Shown here piece after piece: positions 49,477-61,503 of a DNA stretch of 64,000 nt; position 1 is the first letter of the stretch, and each line of letters begins with the position of its first letter. This DNA is from Pseudovibrio sp. Alg231-02. GTDB taxonomy: Bacteria > Pseudomonadota > Alphaproteobacteria > Rhizobiales > Stappiaceae. Location: contig NZ_FREX01000006.1 of the NCBI RefSeq assembly GCF_900143565.1, positions 1,753 through 65,752 of the forward strand, read 5' to 3'. The notes under the pieces were generated by a model. The model saw only the letters and a program-made list of their open reading frames with translations, did no database searches and was not told the DNA's origin. Position numbers and translations under genes: made by a program.

Positions 49477-50442
49477 TCAGCCGCTCCCATCTGCAATCAG
49501 AGCGACATTCTTATACCCTTGCTTTGCAAGCGCCTCTGCTCCGCGCCATGCGCGCAGGCCTGTGCGGCAGCAAAGGATGATACGGTGTGCCGCGGGGAAG
49601 TCGTGCTGGCCGAGTTCATCGGGGGCAAGGCGCAGTGCGGTATTGCAGACAGGTTGGGGGGCTTCCAATGCATCTCGAAGCTCAATCACTACGTCGTCCT
49701 GCCTCAGTTCACTAACTGAGATAAAGGGTGCATGCCAGTCCGGTTCTTTGGCGTTGAGAAACGAAAAGCCACCGAACTTAAATCCCTTAAAATCCACTGT
49801 GGTGAGACGACCCAATGGGCTGGGAGAAAAGTCCAGCAGCACCGCTAAAGTCATTTGTGCCTGTATGGCTCCGATGCTGCCGACCGAAGGGCCGAGGACA
49901 CCCGCACTGGCGCAATTGGCAGAGTTGGTTGGTGGGGAGGGGAAGACAGCTCGCAGTGATGGCGCACCACCACAAAAACCTCCGAGATAACCGGAGGTTC
50001 CAAGCGCAGAGGCTGAGATAAGCGGCTTGCCTTGTCGGTAGCACTCATCTGAGAGCGTGTAAGAGGCTGCAAACGTATCTGCAGCATCCACGATGATATC
50101 TGCCTGAGCAATCAGTCCGCCCGCATTCGCAGGTTCCAGAGCAATGTTAAGGGCGTGTAGCTCCACCTCTGGGTTGTATCCATGTAACCGAGCTGCTGCG
50201 GCATAGGCCTTGCTCTCCCCCACATTTGCCGGTGAATACAAAGGCTGTCGATGCAGATTACTCTCTTCAATCACATCGGGATCAACAATCGTGATAATGC
50301 CCACACCGGCACCGGTAAGATATTGCAGGACAGGGCAGCCTAAACCGCCAGCACCAACAACGAGGACATGAGCGGATAGCAACCGCTCTTGCCCTGCGGT
50401 TCCAACTTCTGGCAAGAGCATCTGGCGATCATAACGTGTCAT
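49477..50442 (-). CDS. thiF: ThiF sulfur-carrier adenylyltransferase with rhodanese-like tail, 321 aa
   Basis: An E1-like adenylating domain (VLVVGAGGLGCPVLQYLTGAGVGIITIVDPDVIEESNLHRQPLYS) activates the C-terminus of ThiS. The last ~45 residues (HDFPAAHRIILCCRTGLRAWRGAEALAKQGYKNVALIADG) look like the C-terminal half of a rhodanese domain with a CRTG loop, which could hand over sulfur. It is the last gene of the thi operon and overlaps thiE as ATGA. The rhodanese part is shorter than a full domain. Confidence 0.85.
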   Translation of the reverse strand: MTRYDRQMLLPEVGTAGQERLLSAHVLVVGAGGLGCPVLQYLTGAGVGIITIVDPDVIEESNLHRQPLYSPANVGESKAYAAAARLHGYNPEVELHALNIALEPANAGGLIAQADIIVDAADTFAASYTLSDECYRQGKPLISASALGTSGYLGGFCGGAPSLRAVFPSPPTNSANCASAGVLGPSVGSIGAIQAQMTLAVLLDFSPSPLGRLTTVDFKGFKFGGFSFLNAKEPDWHAPFISVSELRQDDVVIELRDALEAPQPVCNTALRLAPDELGQHDFPAAHRIILCCRTGLRAWRGAEALAKQGYKNVALIADGSG

Positions 50443-51032
50443 TGCTTACAAGCCTCCACCCATTCCTGAGTTCGGGCAATCGGATCGTGTGCCTGTAAAA
50501 TGTCTGTCACCACTGCAGCGCTATCAGCACCAGCTTCAAACACACCGGCAAGTCGCTCCGGCGTTAACCCACCTATGGCAACAAGAGGCGTCTCGCCCAC
50601 CATCTGTTTCCAGCGGCTGACACGCTCCAAACCTTGCGGTGCCCACTTCATTTTCTTCAGCTTGGTTGGATAGACCGGGCCCAGAGCGACATACTCGAGC
50701 TTGAAGGAGAGGGCGCGATCCAACTCGGCCTCATCATGGGTGGAAAGACCAAAGCGAACACCAGCCTTCTGGAGTGCAGCAAAGTCAGCACTGTCCATGT
50801 CTTCCTGTCCGAGATGAACGAAATCACAGCCAAGCTCTAACGCCAGCTCCCAATAGTCATTGATGATCAGTTGAACGCCATGTTGACGGCAATAGTCACG
50901 AGCCTGTGCAATTTGCAGACGAACAACCTGTTCAGGTTGGTCTTTGATCCGTAGTTGAACAAGCTTCACGCCCTGGGGGACAAGCTTTTCAATCCAGTCT
51001 GCGTCTCCGGCAATCAGATAAAACCGTTCCAT
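50439..51032 (-). CDS. thiE: Thiamine-phosphate synthase ThiE, 197 aa
   Basis: TIM-barrel enzyme joining the pyrimidine and thiazole halves of thiamine. Visible signatures: VKLVQLRIKD, LIINDYWELALELGCDFVHLGQEDM, GVRFGLSTHDEAELDRAL, YVALGPVYPTKLKK and PLVAIGGLTPERLAGVFEAGADSAAVVTDI. It overlaps thiG at TGATG and thiF at ATGA. The length is normal for a short ThiE. Confidence 0.9.
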   Translation of the reverse strand: MERFYLIAGDADWIEKLVPQGVKLVQLRIKDQPEQVVRLQIAQARDYCRQHGVQLIINDYWELALELGCDFVHLGQEDMDSADFAALQKAGVRFGLSTHDEAELDRALSFKLEYVALGPVYPTKLKKMKWAPQGLERVSRWKQMVGETPLVAIGGLTPERLAGVFEAGADSAAVVTDILQAHDPIARTQEWVEACKQ

Positions 51033-51799
51033 CAGATCAACTCCGCCATGCCAAGGGTTGGGGTAGAGGGAACCGCCATGTCGCGTGGGTCCATAGGGTC
51101 TGCGATGTATCCATTCCGCCCTGCTTCAATTGCCTGTGCCATGGCCTGCGCCATCAAAACCGGGTCACCCGCTTTGGCAACTGCGGTGTTGAGTAGAACA
51201 GCATCCATGCCAAGCTCCATTGCACGCGCGGCGTCAGAGGGGCGCCCAATACCAGCATCCACGATCAAGGGTACATCCGGAAAATGCGCCCGCATGGCCC
51301 GCAAGGCCTCAGGATTTCGCAGGCCCTGACCAGACCCGATGGGAGCCCCCCATGGCATCAGCAGTTCGCATCCGGCTTCCAACAGCTTTTCGCCAACCAC
51401 AAGATCATCAGTTGTGTATGGAAACACCTTGAAACCATCTGCACAGAGAAGCCTCGCAGCTTCGACCAACCCAAACACATCGGGCTGTAAGGTGTCTGAG
51501 TTGCCGATAACCTCTAGCTTGATCCAGTCAGTTCCAAATAACTCGCGAGCCATCTGTGCAGTAACAACGGCTTCTTGCACGCTATGGCACCCAGCGGTGT
51601 TGGGCAGAATTTTACAGCCACTATCTTTCAATAGCCCCCAGAAACCAGCCCCAGAACCGTCAGCGGTTTCGCGCCGCAAAGAGACCGTGATGATCTCTGC
51701 TCTGCTGGTCTCAATTGCTTTTTGCAATACTGCAGGAGAGGGATATTGCGCTGTCCCGAGCAACAGCCGGGAACTGATGTCTGTACCATAAAGCTGCAT
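51032..51799 (-). CDS. thiG: Thiazole synthase ThiG, 255 aa
   Basis: Forms the thiazole ring from DXP, ThiS thiocarboxylate and dehydroglycine. Signatures: [72 protein letters not shown] and [35 protein letters not shown]. The ATG at 51,799 follows GGGAGGG; the longer frame to 51,883 would run into thiS. It works with thiO, which supplies the imine. Confidence 0.95.
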   Translation of the reverse strand: MQLYGTDISSRLLLGTAQYPSPAVLQKAIETSRAEIITVSLRRETADGSGAGFWGLLKDSGCKILPNTAGCHSVQEAVVTAQMARELFGTDWIKLEVIGNSDTLQPDVFGLVEAARLLCADGFKVFPYTTDDLVVGEKLLEAGCELLMPWGAPIGSGQGLRNPEALRAMRAHFPDVPLIVDAGIGRPSDAARAMELGMDAVLLNTAVAKAGDPVLMAQAMAQAIEAGRNGYIADPMDPRDMAVPSTPTLGMAELI

Positions 51800-51800
51800 G

Positions 51801-51994
51801 TTACCCTCCCTGCATAGGCGCAAGAACTTCCAATCTATCGCCTTCTGAAAGGGATGTCTTAGGGTAGTCCTCACGAGGAACAAAACGGCCGTTCAAAGCC
51901 GTCGCAACAGCGGGGCTGGTGAACTCTAGCTCCGTAAGAGCATCCTCCAACGTTTCGTTGGAGACCTCGCGTGGTTCCGCATTCACGATGATCT

Positions 51995-51998
<4 letters not shown>
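51801..51998 (-). CDS. thiS: Sulfur carrier protein ThiS, 65 aa
   Basis: A ubiquitin-like small protein ending in the essential Gly-Gly ([10 protein letters not shown]), where the thiocarboxylate is made. Start overlaps the thiO stop (ATGA); one base separates its stop from the thiG ATG. It carries sulfur for thiazole formation. Confidence 0.93.
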
Positions 51999-54962
<2,964 letters not shown>

Positions 54963-55151
54963 ACATGATTTTGCTAGAACGATTATGAACTAGTGTCAAG
55001 GCAGGTTCGGTTCAGGTGAGGTTCAGAAATCTTTTGTAAATTGGATTTTATGAGAGGGGAGTTGCTGACACTTATTGGATTTTGCGGTTTGCGTTCCTAT
55101 CTCTCATCTAAGAATTTCACATCTGGATATCGCGAAAAATAATATCAACGA

Positions 55152-57119
55152 ATGCCTGAAAACTATTCTCTCCCATCCGTTTTAGCTGGCCCAATCTTGC
55201 GTCGACTGGAAACCTCACGTTTAACATTCTGGCTCGCAGTGCGCGCTCCGGCGGATGTGAAACTGGATTTGCTCCCACAAGGCCGTGAGCCGCAAACCTA
55301 CGAGCTGACGAAAGCGCAAACTGAGGTAAACCTGATCTCAGCAGGGGTACATCTCCATTACCTCCTGATCGATCTGCCTCTCCAAAGCCCTCTACCGCAT
55401 GACACTTGGATCAGTTACCGCCTTGCTCTGCGTATGGAGGATGATGAGGAGGCTGGGTGGCAGGATCATTCCGTATGGGCTCCTGATCTCTGCTATGAAA
55501 ATCAGGAACTCCCAGGCTTTCTGCTAAGCTCAAAAGTTTCCTCACTCCTGCACGGGTCTTGCCGCAAACCACATCACGAATCCGGCGATGGTCTGGTCGC
55601 AGCTGATCTGTTTCTGGCAAAGCATATCAGAGCTGAGAAGGGCACCAAAGTTGATAAGGAAAAATGGCCAGCTGCCCTCGTGATGAGTGGCGATCAGATT
55701 TACTCAGATGATGTTGCTGGCCCCATGTTGCGAGCTATCCATGTGCTCATCGAAAAACTCGGCATCACTGAGGAACAGCTGGTGGGCTTGGAAAGCAAAG
55801 TGCCTGCAAAGGCATCAGATTTCTACCAGCACGGCGACACCTACTACCGCCGCGAAAAATTTCTCCCAAGTCTGGAGAAAAACCGAAAGCTCTGGCTTGT
55901 CTTGTTCGGTGGCGTAGAAAAACCGATCTTCACTGCTGATCATGCCCATAACCATCTGATCACACTTGCTGAATTCTTGGCAATGTACCTCCTCGTCTGG
56001 TCTCCGGCGCTATGGGAACTGGTTGAGACAGATGTCCCCGAAGGACTGACACCAGAAGAAGCAGCGCTCTATGAGAGCGAACAGAAAATCCTGAAGGAGT
56101 TTGTTGCGGGTCTCAGCCAGGTGCGCCGCCTGTTTGCCCATCTTCCGGTTGCGATGATCTTTGATGACCACGATGTCACTGATGACTGGAACCTCAACCG
56201 TGATTGGGAAGAGACCGCCTACGGCCATCCGTTCTCCCGACGGATCATTGGCAATGCCTTGTGTGCCTATATGCTCAATCAGGGGTGGGGCAACCGACCT
56301 GAAGCGTTCTCAGGTGGAACACTTGAAGCGATGACGCGAGCTGTCACGGTGCCCGGCACAAATAGCTACGATGAGTTTCTGGATCATCTCTTCGCCTTTG
56401 AAAACTGGGACTATCACTGGGAACTAGACCCACCACTGCTGGTGCTGGATACGCGCACACGTCGATGGAGATCTGAGCGGGCAGGGTATCTACCCTCGGG
56501 TCTTCTGGACTGGGAAGCGGTCACAGATTTACAACGATCTCTGCGCGGAAAAGACGCCGTGCTACTCGTCTCCGCAGCTCCGATCTTTGGCGTAAAGCTG
56601 ATCGAAACGCTGCAGAAGCTGCTCACGTTCATGGGCAAGCCGCTCATGGTGGATGCGGAATACTGGATGGCACATCCGGGAACGGCAGATGGCATTTTGA
56701 ACGTGTTCCGCCACCGCAAAACGCCAGATCGCTTTACGATCCTTTCCGGTGATGTGCACTACTCCTTTGTTTACGATGTCGAGTTGCGCGGACACTCTCG
56801 TGGGCCTGACATCTGGCAAATCTGCAGCAGTGGCATCAAAAACGAGTTCCCGACCAAGCTGCTTGATAAACTCGACCATCTGAACCGCTGGCTCTATGCG
56901 CCTCGCTCCCCCTTGAACTGGCTCACCAGACGGCGCGGCATGAAGGTTATTCCGCGCAAACCTGTGGGCACGCATCATGGCCGACGCTTGTTGAATGCAA
57001 GTGGCATTGGATTAGTTGAGTTTGATGAACACGGTGGCCCAGATCAAATCAGCCAGTTGCTGCCTGATGGACGTCAGGTCGTCTTTGTACGCCGCGAAGA
57101 AGAAGCACGCTGGGATTGA
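55152..57119 (+). CDS. PhoD-like metallophosphatase family protein, 655 aa
   Basis: Metal-site motifs of the PhoD/alkaline-phosphatase-D-like group appear in order: HGSCRKPH (near 134), ALVMSGDQIYSDD (near 178), MIFDDHDVTDDWN (near 336) and ILSGDVHYSFVYD (near 530). The first ~125 residues are a beta-rich domain (TFWLAVRAPADVKLDLL). There is no signal peptide, unlike classic secreted PhoD, so a cytoplasmic phosphodiesterase or phosphatase is more likely. It stands alone between the thi and murQ clusters. Substrate unknown. A weak stem (57,147-57,172) follows it. Confidence 0.78.
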   Translation: MPENYSLPSVLAGPILRRLETSRLTFWLAVRAPADVKLDLLPQGREPQTYELTKAQTEVNLISAGVHLHYLLIDLPLQSPLPHDTWISYRLALRMEDDEEAGWQDHSVWAPDLCYENQELPGFLLSSKVSSLLHGSCRKPHHESGDGLVAADLFLAKHIRAEKGTKVDKEKWPAALVMSGDQIYSDDVAGPMLRAIHVLIEKLGITEEQLVGLESKVPAKASDFYQHGDTYYRREKFLPSLEKNRKLWLVLFGGVEKPIFTADHAHNHLITLAEFLAMYLLVWSPALWELVETDVPEGLTPEEAALYESEQKILKEFVAGLSQVRRLFAHLPVAMIFDDHDVTDDWNLNRDWEETAYGHPFSRRIIGNALCAYMLNQGWGNRPEAFSGGTLEAMTRAVTVPGTNSYDEFLDHLFAFENWDYHWELDPPLLVLDTRTRRWRSERAGYLPSGLLDWEAVTDLQRSLRGKDAVLLVSAAPIFGVKLIETLQKLLTFMGKPLMVDAEYWMAHPGTADGILNVFRHRKTPDRFTILSGDVHYSFVYDVELRGHSRGPDIWQICSSGIKNEFPTKLLDKLDHLNRWLYAPRSPLNWLTRRRGMKVIPRKPVGTHHGRRLLNASGIGLVEFDEHGGPDQISQLLPDGRQVVFVRREEEARWD

Positions 57120-57145
57120 TCAAGAAAAAACTAGGTCCAAAACAA

Positions 57146-57173
57146 TACCTGTGGCCTGCAATTGTCACAGGTA
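57146..57173. terminator. Possible stem-loop after the PhoD-like gene
   Basis: TACCTGTG and CACAGGTA pair around a twelve-base loop. There is no T run, so it may be a weak terminator or an operator in front of murQ. Confidence 0.3.
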
Positions 57174-57276
57174 ACTGCTAGAAATCTATTGGGATTACGC
57201 AAGTTGCGGGTCTTTTCTAATATATCATTGCCATATCGTGAGTTGTTGGTATGCTATTGGTATCAGGGAGAGTCTC

Positions 57277-58233
57277 GTGTCCAGCATATCCAAAAAAGTG
57301 GGGTTTCCAGAACATTCCAATCCGCAGGAGTGGCGTGAAACCGAGCAAAGATCTTCACGTTATGCAGGCTTGGAAACATGGGGGACTGACGAAGTCCTCA
57401 AAGCCTTGCTGGGTGGTCAAATGCAAGCCCTCAACGCTGTTTGGTCTGCGTTGGGAGAGCTGGAAGCCGCAGTTGATGCAGCTGCCCAAAGACTACAGGG
57501 AACCGAAGGTCGACTTGTGTACGTCGGCGCAGGGACCTCAGGCAGACTGGGCGTTCTGGATGGCATTGAACTCATCCCTACATTTGGCTGGCCAGAGCAT
57601 CGCCTGATCTATGGTCTGGCAGGCGGTGAAGCTGGATTGTTACGCCCGCAGGAAGGCGCTGAGGACAGCGAAGAAGCAGGCCGTGCTTTCATTTTGGAGA
57701 ATAATGTCAGCGCTTCTGATGTCGTTTTAGGTGTTGCAGCAAGCGGCACCACACCTTTTACCCGCTCTGCCATTCAAACCGCCAGAGGCGCGGGGGCTTT
57801 GACCATATCACTGGCGAACAATCCACAAAGCCCGTTACTGGCCGATGCTGAGCATGAAATCCTGTTAAGGACGGGTCCTGAAGTATTGGCAGGATCAACC
57901 AGACTATCCGCAGGTACCAGCCAAAAAGCGGCGCTCAACCTGTTCTCTACGGCGCTTATGGTGCGGTTGAAGAAGGTATATCGTGGCTACATGGTGGATA
58001 TGCAGCTGACCAACATCAAGCTTGATCAGCGCGCCAAAGACATGGTGGTCTCACTCACCGCTTGCTCTCAGGAGAAAGCCGCTGCGGCCCTGCATGAAAG
58101 CGGAAGCCAGATTAAACTGGCTGTCTTGCTGGTGCTGGGAGCAACAAAACAACAGGCCACCAATGTATTGAATGAAACTCAGGGAGATTTGGGAGAATCT
58201 CTTCGGGTGCTTGGGTTACATCAACCTGATTGA
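57277..58233 (+). CDS. murQ: N-acetylmuramic acid 6-phosphate etherase MurQ, 318 aa
   Basis: SIS-fold enzyme with VYVGAGTSGRLGVLDGIELIPTF, GVAASGTTPFTRSAI, LAGSTRLSAGTSQKAALNLFSTALMVRLKKVYRGYMVDMQLTN and a C-terminal helical tail, all typical of MurQ. It splits MurNAc-6-phosphate into GlcNAc-6-phosphate and lactate in peptidoglycan or MurNAc use. GGGAGAG precedes the GTG at 57,277; the frame back to 57,238 lacks a site. It leads a run with an ABC importer and an oxidoreductase. No MurNAc kinase lies in the window, so phosphorylation must come from elsewhere. Confidence 0.9.
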   Translation: MSSISKKVGFPEHSNPQEWRETEQRSSRYAGLETWGTDEVLKALLGGQMQALNAVWSALGELEAAVDAAAQRLQGTEGRLVYVGAGTSGRLGVLDGIELIPTFGWPEHRLIYGLAGGEAGLLRPQEGAEDSEEAGRAFILENNVSASDVVLGVAASGTTPFTRSAIQTARGAGALTISLANNPQSPLLADAEHEILLRTGPEVLAGSTRLSAGTSQKAALNLFSTALMVRLKKVYRGYMVDMQLTNIKLDQRAKDMVVSLTACSQEKAAAALHESGSQIKLAVLLVLGATKQQATNVLNETQGDLGESLRVLGLHQPD

Positions 58234-58240
58234 TTTATGC

Positions 58241-58272
58241 GCGCATTGCGATCCGCTTAGATCGTAATGCGC
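58241..58272 (+). promoter_or_regulatory. Stem-loop between murQ and the binding-protein gene
   Basis: GCGCATTGCGATC and GATCGTAATGCGC can pair (13 bp, one mismatch) around a six-base loop. No T run follows. Hairpins at this place often shape the level of mRNA of the downstream binding-protein gene. Confidence 0.55.
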
Positions 58273-58366
58273 CAACAGGAATATTCGCCCGCTGGGGGGG
58301 GCAGGCGAGTTGCGATACCGACGGTTTTTCAAGGCGGTATTCGATTATTTGTTATGGGAGGAAATA

Positions 58367-59623
58367 ATGAAACACTATTTGTCATCAGGCATTGCTGCAT
58401 CCCTGCTTTTGGGCTCCGCATCCTTTGCTTTTGCTGCTTCAGAACTGACAATTGAGAGCTGGCGTAACGACGACTTGAGCATCTGGCAGGAAACCATTCT
58501 GCCTGCGTTTATGAAGGCGCATCCAGAGGTCAAAATCAGATTCTCGCCAACAGCTCCAACGCAATACAACGCTGCACTGAATGCAAAGCTGGAAGGTGGA
58601 ACCGCTGGTGATCTGATCACATGCCGTCCGTTTGATGGGTCGCTGGATCTTTACAGCAAAGGTTACCTGAAGAACCTGCAGGGCATGGCAACCCTCGACA
58701 ACTTCCCGGATTCAGCAAAAGGGGCGTGGAGCACAGATGATGGCAGCGCAACCTTCTGTGTGCCAATGGCCGCTGTGATCCACGGCTTCATCTACAACAA
58801 GGATGCTTTTGCTGAAGTCGGTGTTGAACCACCGAAAACTCAAGCAGAGTTCATTGCTGTTCTCGACAAGATCAAGGAAGACGGCAATTACATCCCAATG
58901 GCGATGGGCACGTTGGATCAGTGGGAATCCGCTGCAATGGGCTATCAGAATATTGGGCCAATGTACTGGAAAGGTGAGGAAGGTCGTAAGGCAGTCGTTG
59001 CTGGCACCGGCAAGTTGACGGATGATGGCTGGGTAAAGCCGTTTGAAGTGCTGGCAAGCTGGGGGCCGTACCTTGGGGATGGCTATGAAGCTCAATCCTA
59101 TCCGGATAGCCAAACCCTGTTCACACTGGGCCGCGCTGCAATCTATCCATCAGGCTCTTGGGAAATTGCAGGCTTCAACCGCGATTCAGACTTCGAGCTT
59201 GGCGCCTTCCGTCCACCTCTGCCAGCAGAGGGTGACAGCTGCTACATCTCAGACCACACTGACATCGGCATTGGCCTGAATGCAGCCTCGTCAAATTCTG
59301 AAGCTGCCATGAAGTTCCTTGAGTGGATGGGCACCAAAGAGTTTGCAGAACTCTATTCCAACGCTGTGCCGGGCTTCTTCTCTTTGTCCAAGCATGAGAT
59401 CTCGCTCACTGATCCATTGGCGGACGAGTTCATCTCCTGGCGTAAAGACTGTCAGTCCACCAACCGCTCTGCGGCACAGATCGTTTCTCGCGGTACTCCA
59501 AACCTCTGGAACGAAATGTGGGTCGTGTCTGCAAACGTCATCAATGGCAAGCAGACACCTGCGGACGCAGCGAACCAGCTTCAGAAGGGGCTGAGCGCCT
59601 GGTACGAACCTCAGATGGATTAA
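58367..59623 (+). CDS. Sugar ABC transporter substrate-binding protein, 418 aa
   Basis: Signal peptide (MKHYLSSGIAASLLLGSASFAFAAS) and a COG1653-type binding fold (LTIESWRNDDLSIWQETILPAFMKAHPEVKIRFSPTAPTQYNAALNAKLEGGTAGDLITC). GGGAGGA precedes the ATG; upstream in-frame codons to 58,310 are not used. It is bracketed by two hairpins (58,241 and 59,651), consistent with higher expression than its neighbours. The murQ context suggests a peptidoglycan-derived or similar amino sugar as ligand; this is inference. Confidence 0.92.
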   Translation: MKHYLSSGIAASLLLGSASFAFAASELTIESWRNDDLSIWQETILPAFMKAHPEVKIRFSPTAPTQYNAALNAKLEGGTAGDLITCRPFDGSLDLYSKGYLKNLQGMATLDNFPDSAKGAWSTDDGSATFCVPMAAVIHGFIYNKDAFAEVGVEPPKTQAEFIAVLDKIKEDGNYIPMAMGTLDQWESAAMGYQNIGPMYWKGEEGRKAVVAGTGKLTDDGWVKPFEVLASWGPYLGDGYEAQSYPDSQTLFTLGRAAIYPSGSWEIAGFNRDSDFELGAFRPPLPAEGDSCYISDHTDIGIGLNAASSNSEAAMKFLEWMGTKEFAELYSNAVPGFFSLSKHEISLTDPLADEFISWRKDCQSTNRSAAQIVSRGTPNLWNEMWVVSANVINGKQTPADAANQLQKGLSAWYEPQMD

Positions 59624-59650
59624 GCCATCTCTCTGACTGAATACAAAACA

Positions 59651-59680
59651 GCAGATGTGCGGACTGACCCGCGCATCTGC
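59651..59680 (+). promoter_or_regulatory. Stem-loop after the binding-protein gene
   Basis: GCAGATG-T-GCGG and CCGC-G-CATCTGC pair around a six-base loop. No T run follows. It lies between the binding protein and permease genes, where such a hairpin typically stabilises or attenuates the message. Confidence 0.65.
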
Positions 59681-59693
59681 ATTGCAATGAGAG

Positions 59694-60650
59694 ATGATGG
59701 AATTGGAACAGGACCTTATGGTCAGTGAGCGGAAGAAGAAGCCGCTCCGCTGGCATGTACTTGTCTTTTTGGCACCGGCAGTCATCATTTACACGATGAT
59801 CATGATCCTGCCGCTGGCCGAAACCCTGCGCTTTTCGTTCTTCCAAAGGGATACGACCACGCAAGTGATCTCGTTTGTCGGCTTGGAAAACTACATCAAG
59901 CTGTTCTTCGATCCGTACTGGGTCAAGCCGTTCCTCAATTCGCTTTGGAACAACTGCTATTTCTTCCTGATCCATATGCTGGTGCAAAATCCGATTGGTG
60001 TCCTGATTGCGGCTTTGCTCTCCATGGTGCATCTGCCGGGCAAGAAGTTTTATCGCACAGCCATCTTCATGCCGACCCTTCTGTCCTTCGTAGTCGTCGG
60101 GTTCGTCTGGAAGCTCATGCTCTCCCCGCTATGGGGCGTTTCCAAAGGTCTGATGAAGTCTGTCGGGGTTGGCAGTTGGTATCTACCGTTCCTTGGTAAA
60201 GAGGAAACAGCGCTGACTACACTTTCTCTCATCTCTGTCTGGCAGTTCATCGGCATTCCAATGATGCTGATTTATGCTGCGCTTCTCTCCATTCCTGATG
60301 AGGTGATTGAAGCAGCTGAATGTGATGGCGTGACCGGCATTTCCCAGTTCTTCAAGATCAAGCTGGTCCTGATCCTGCCAACCATCGGCATCATTTCCAT
60401 CTTAACCTTCGTAGGCAACTTCAACGCATTTGACTTGATCTACACCACGCAGGGGCCGCTTGCGGGGCCAAACTTCTCGACAGACCTGCTGGGCACGATC
60501 TTGTATCGAACGTTCTACGGGCAACAGTTGCAACCCGGTGACCCCAACATGGGTGCCGCCATTGCGACGGTGATGTTCTTCATCATCCTGATGGGTGTTG
60601 CTGTCTATCTCTTCTTTATTCAGCGCAAGCTGACCCGCTACGAGATGTGA
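59694..60650 (+). CDS. Sugar ABC transporter permease (MalF/UgpA type), 318 aa
   Basis: Six hydrophobic helices and the EAA loop (DEVIEAAECDGVTGISQFFKIKLVLILPTIGIISIL). ATGATG start; the ribosome site is only GAGA. It forms the membrane channel with the next gene. The 3' end lies 7 bp from the next start. Confidence 0.92.
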   Translation: MMELEQDLMVSERKKKPLRWHVLVFLAPAVIIYTMIMILPLAETLRFSFFQRDTTTQVISFVGLENYIKLFFDPYWVKPFLNSLWNNCYFFLIHMLVQNPIGVLIAALLSMVHLPGKKFYRTAIFMPTLLSFVVVGFVWKLMLSPLWGVSKGLMKSVGVGSWYLPFLGKEETALTTLSLISVWQFIGIPMMLIYAALLSIPDEVIEAAECDGVTGISQFFKIKLVLILPTIGIISILTFVGNFNAFDLIYTTQGPLAGPNFSTDLLGTILYRTFYGQQLQPGDPNMGAAIATVMFFIILMGVAVYLFFIQRKLTRYEM

Positions 60651-60657
60651 GGCGCAA

Positions 60658-61503
60658 ATGGCTATTTCTCGTGCAAGACGAAACCGAATGGCAGAACTGG
60701 GAGCGCATGTAATCCTGCTCACGTTTGCAGTGATCGCGCTTTTCCCTGTTCTTCTCATTCTCATCAATTCGCTCAAAACCAAAAAAGCAATCTTCCGCAA
60801 GCCCTTGGAACTCCCAACCTCCGAAACACTGGATCTGGTTGGGTATTCAACAGTGCTGCAGCAAGGCAACTTCCCGTTATATTTCTGGAACTCGCTGTTC
60901 GTGACCGGCGCGAGCTTGTGTCTCATTCTCCTGTTTGGGGCAATGGCAGCTTTTGCGCTCAGTGAATACAAGTTCCGCGGTAATCGCCTCATGGGTCTTT
61001 ATATGGCGCTGGGCATTATGATCCCAATCCGTTTGGGAACTGTCGGAATTCTCCGCCTGATGGTCGCAACAGATCTCGTGAACACGCATTGGGCACTCAT
61101 ACTGGTCTACACAGCGCAAGGCCTGCCACTGGCGATCTTCATTCTCTCCGAGTTCATGTCGATAGTGTCATCAGACCTCAAATCTGCTGGCCGCATTGAT
61201 GGCCTTTCGGAATACTCAATCTTCTTACGCCTCGTACTGCCTCTCATCAGACCCGCAATGGCAACAGTGGCTGTTTTCTCTATGATCCCGATTTGGAATG
61301 ATCTCTGGTTCCCACTCGTTCTGGCCCCCGCAGAGCACACCAAAACACTCACACTGGGCGCTCAGGTGTTCGTTGGGCAATACTCCAACAACTGGAACGC
61401 AATTCTCGCGGCTATGGCGCTGGCAGTCATTCCAGTCCTCATTCTCTACACGCTCTTTTCACGCCAACTTATTCGGGGCCTAACATCTGGAGCAGTCAAA
61501 TGA
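60658..61503 (+). CDS. Sugar ABC transporter permease (MalG type), 281 aa
   Basis: Six hydrophobic helices and the EAA-like loop (SDLKSAGRIDGLSEYSIFLRLVLPLIRPAMATVAVFSM). It overlaps the following oxidoreductase gene by 4 bp (ATGA). It makes up the importer channel with the previous permease. Confidence 0.92.
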   Translation: MAISRARRNRMAELGAHVILLTFAVIALFPVLLILINSLKTKKAIFRKPLELPTSETLDLVGYSTVLQQGNFPLYFWNSLFVTGASLCLILLFGAMAAFALSEYKFRGNRLMGLYMALGIMIPIRLGTVGILRLMVATDLVNTHWALILVYTAQGLPLAIFILSEFMSIVSSDLKSAGRIDGLSEYSIFLRLVLPLIRPAMATVAVFSMIPIWNDLWFPLVLAPAEHTKTLTLGAQVFVGQYSNNWNAILAAMALAVIPVLILYTLFSRQLIRGLTSGAVK

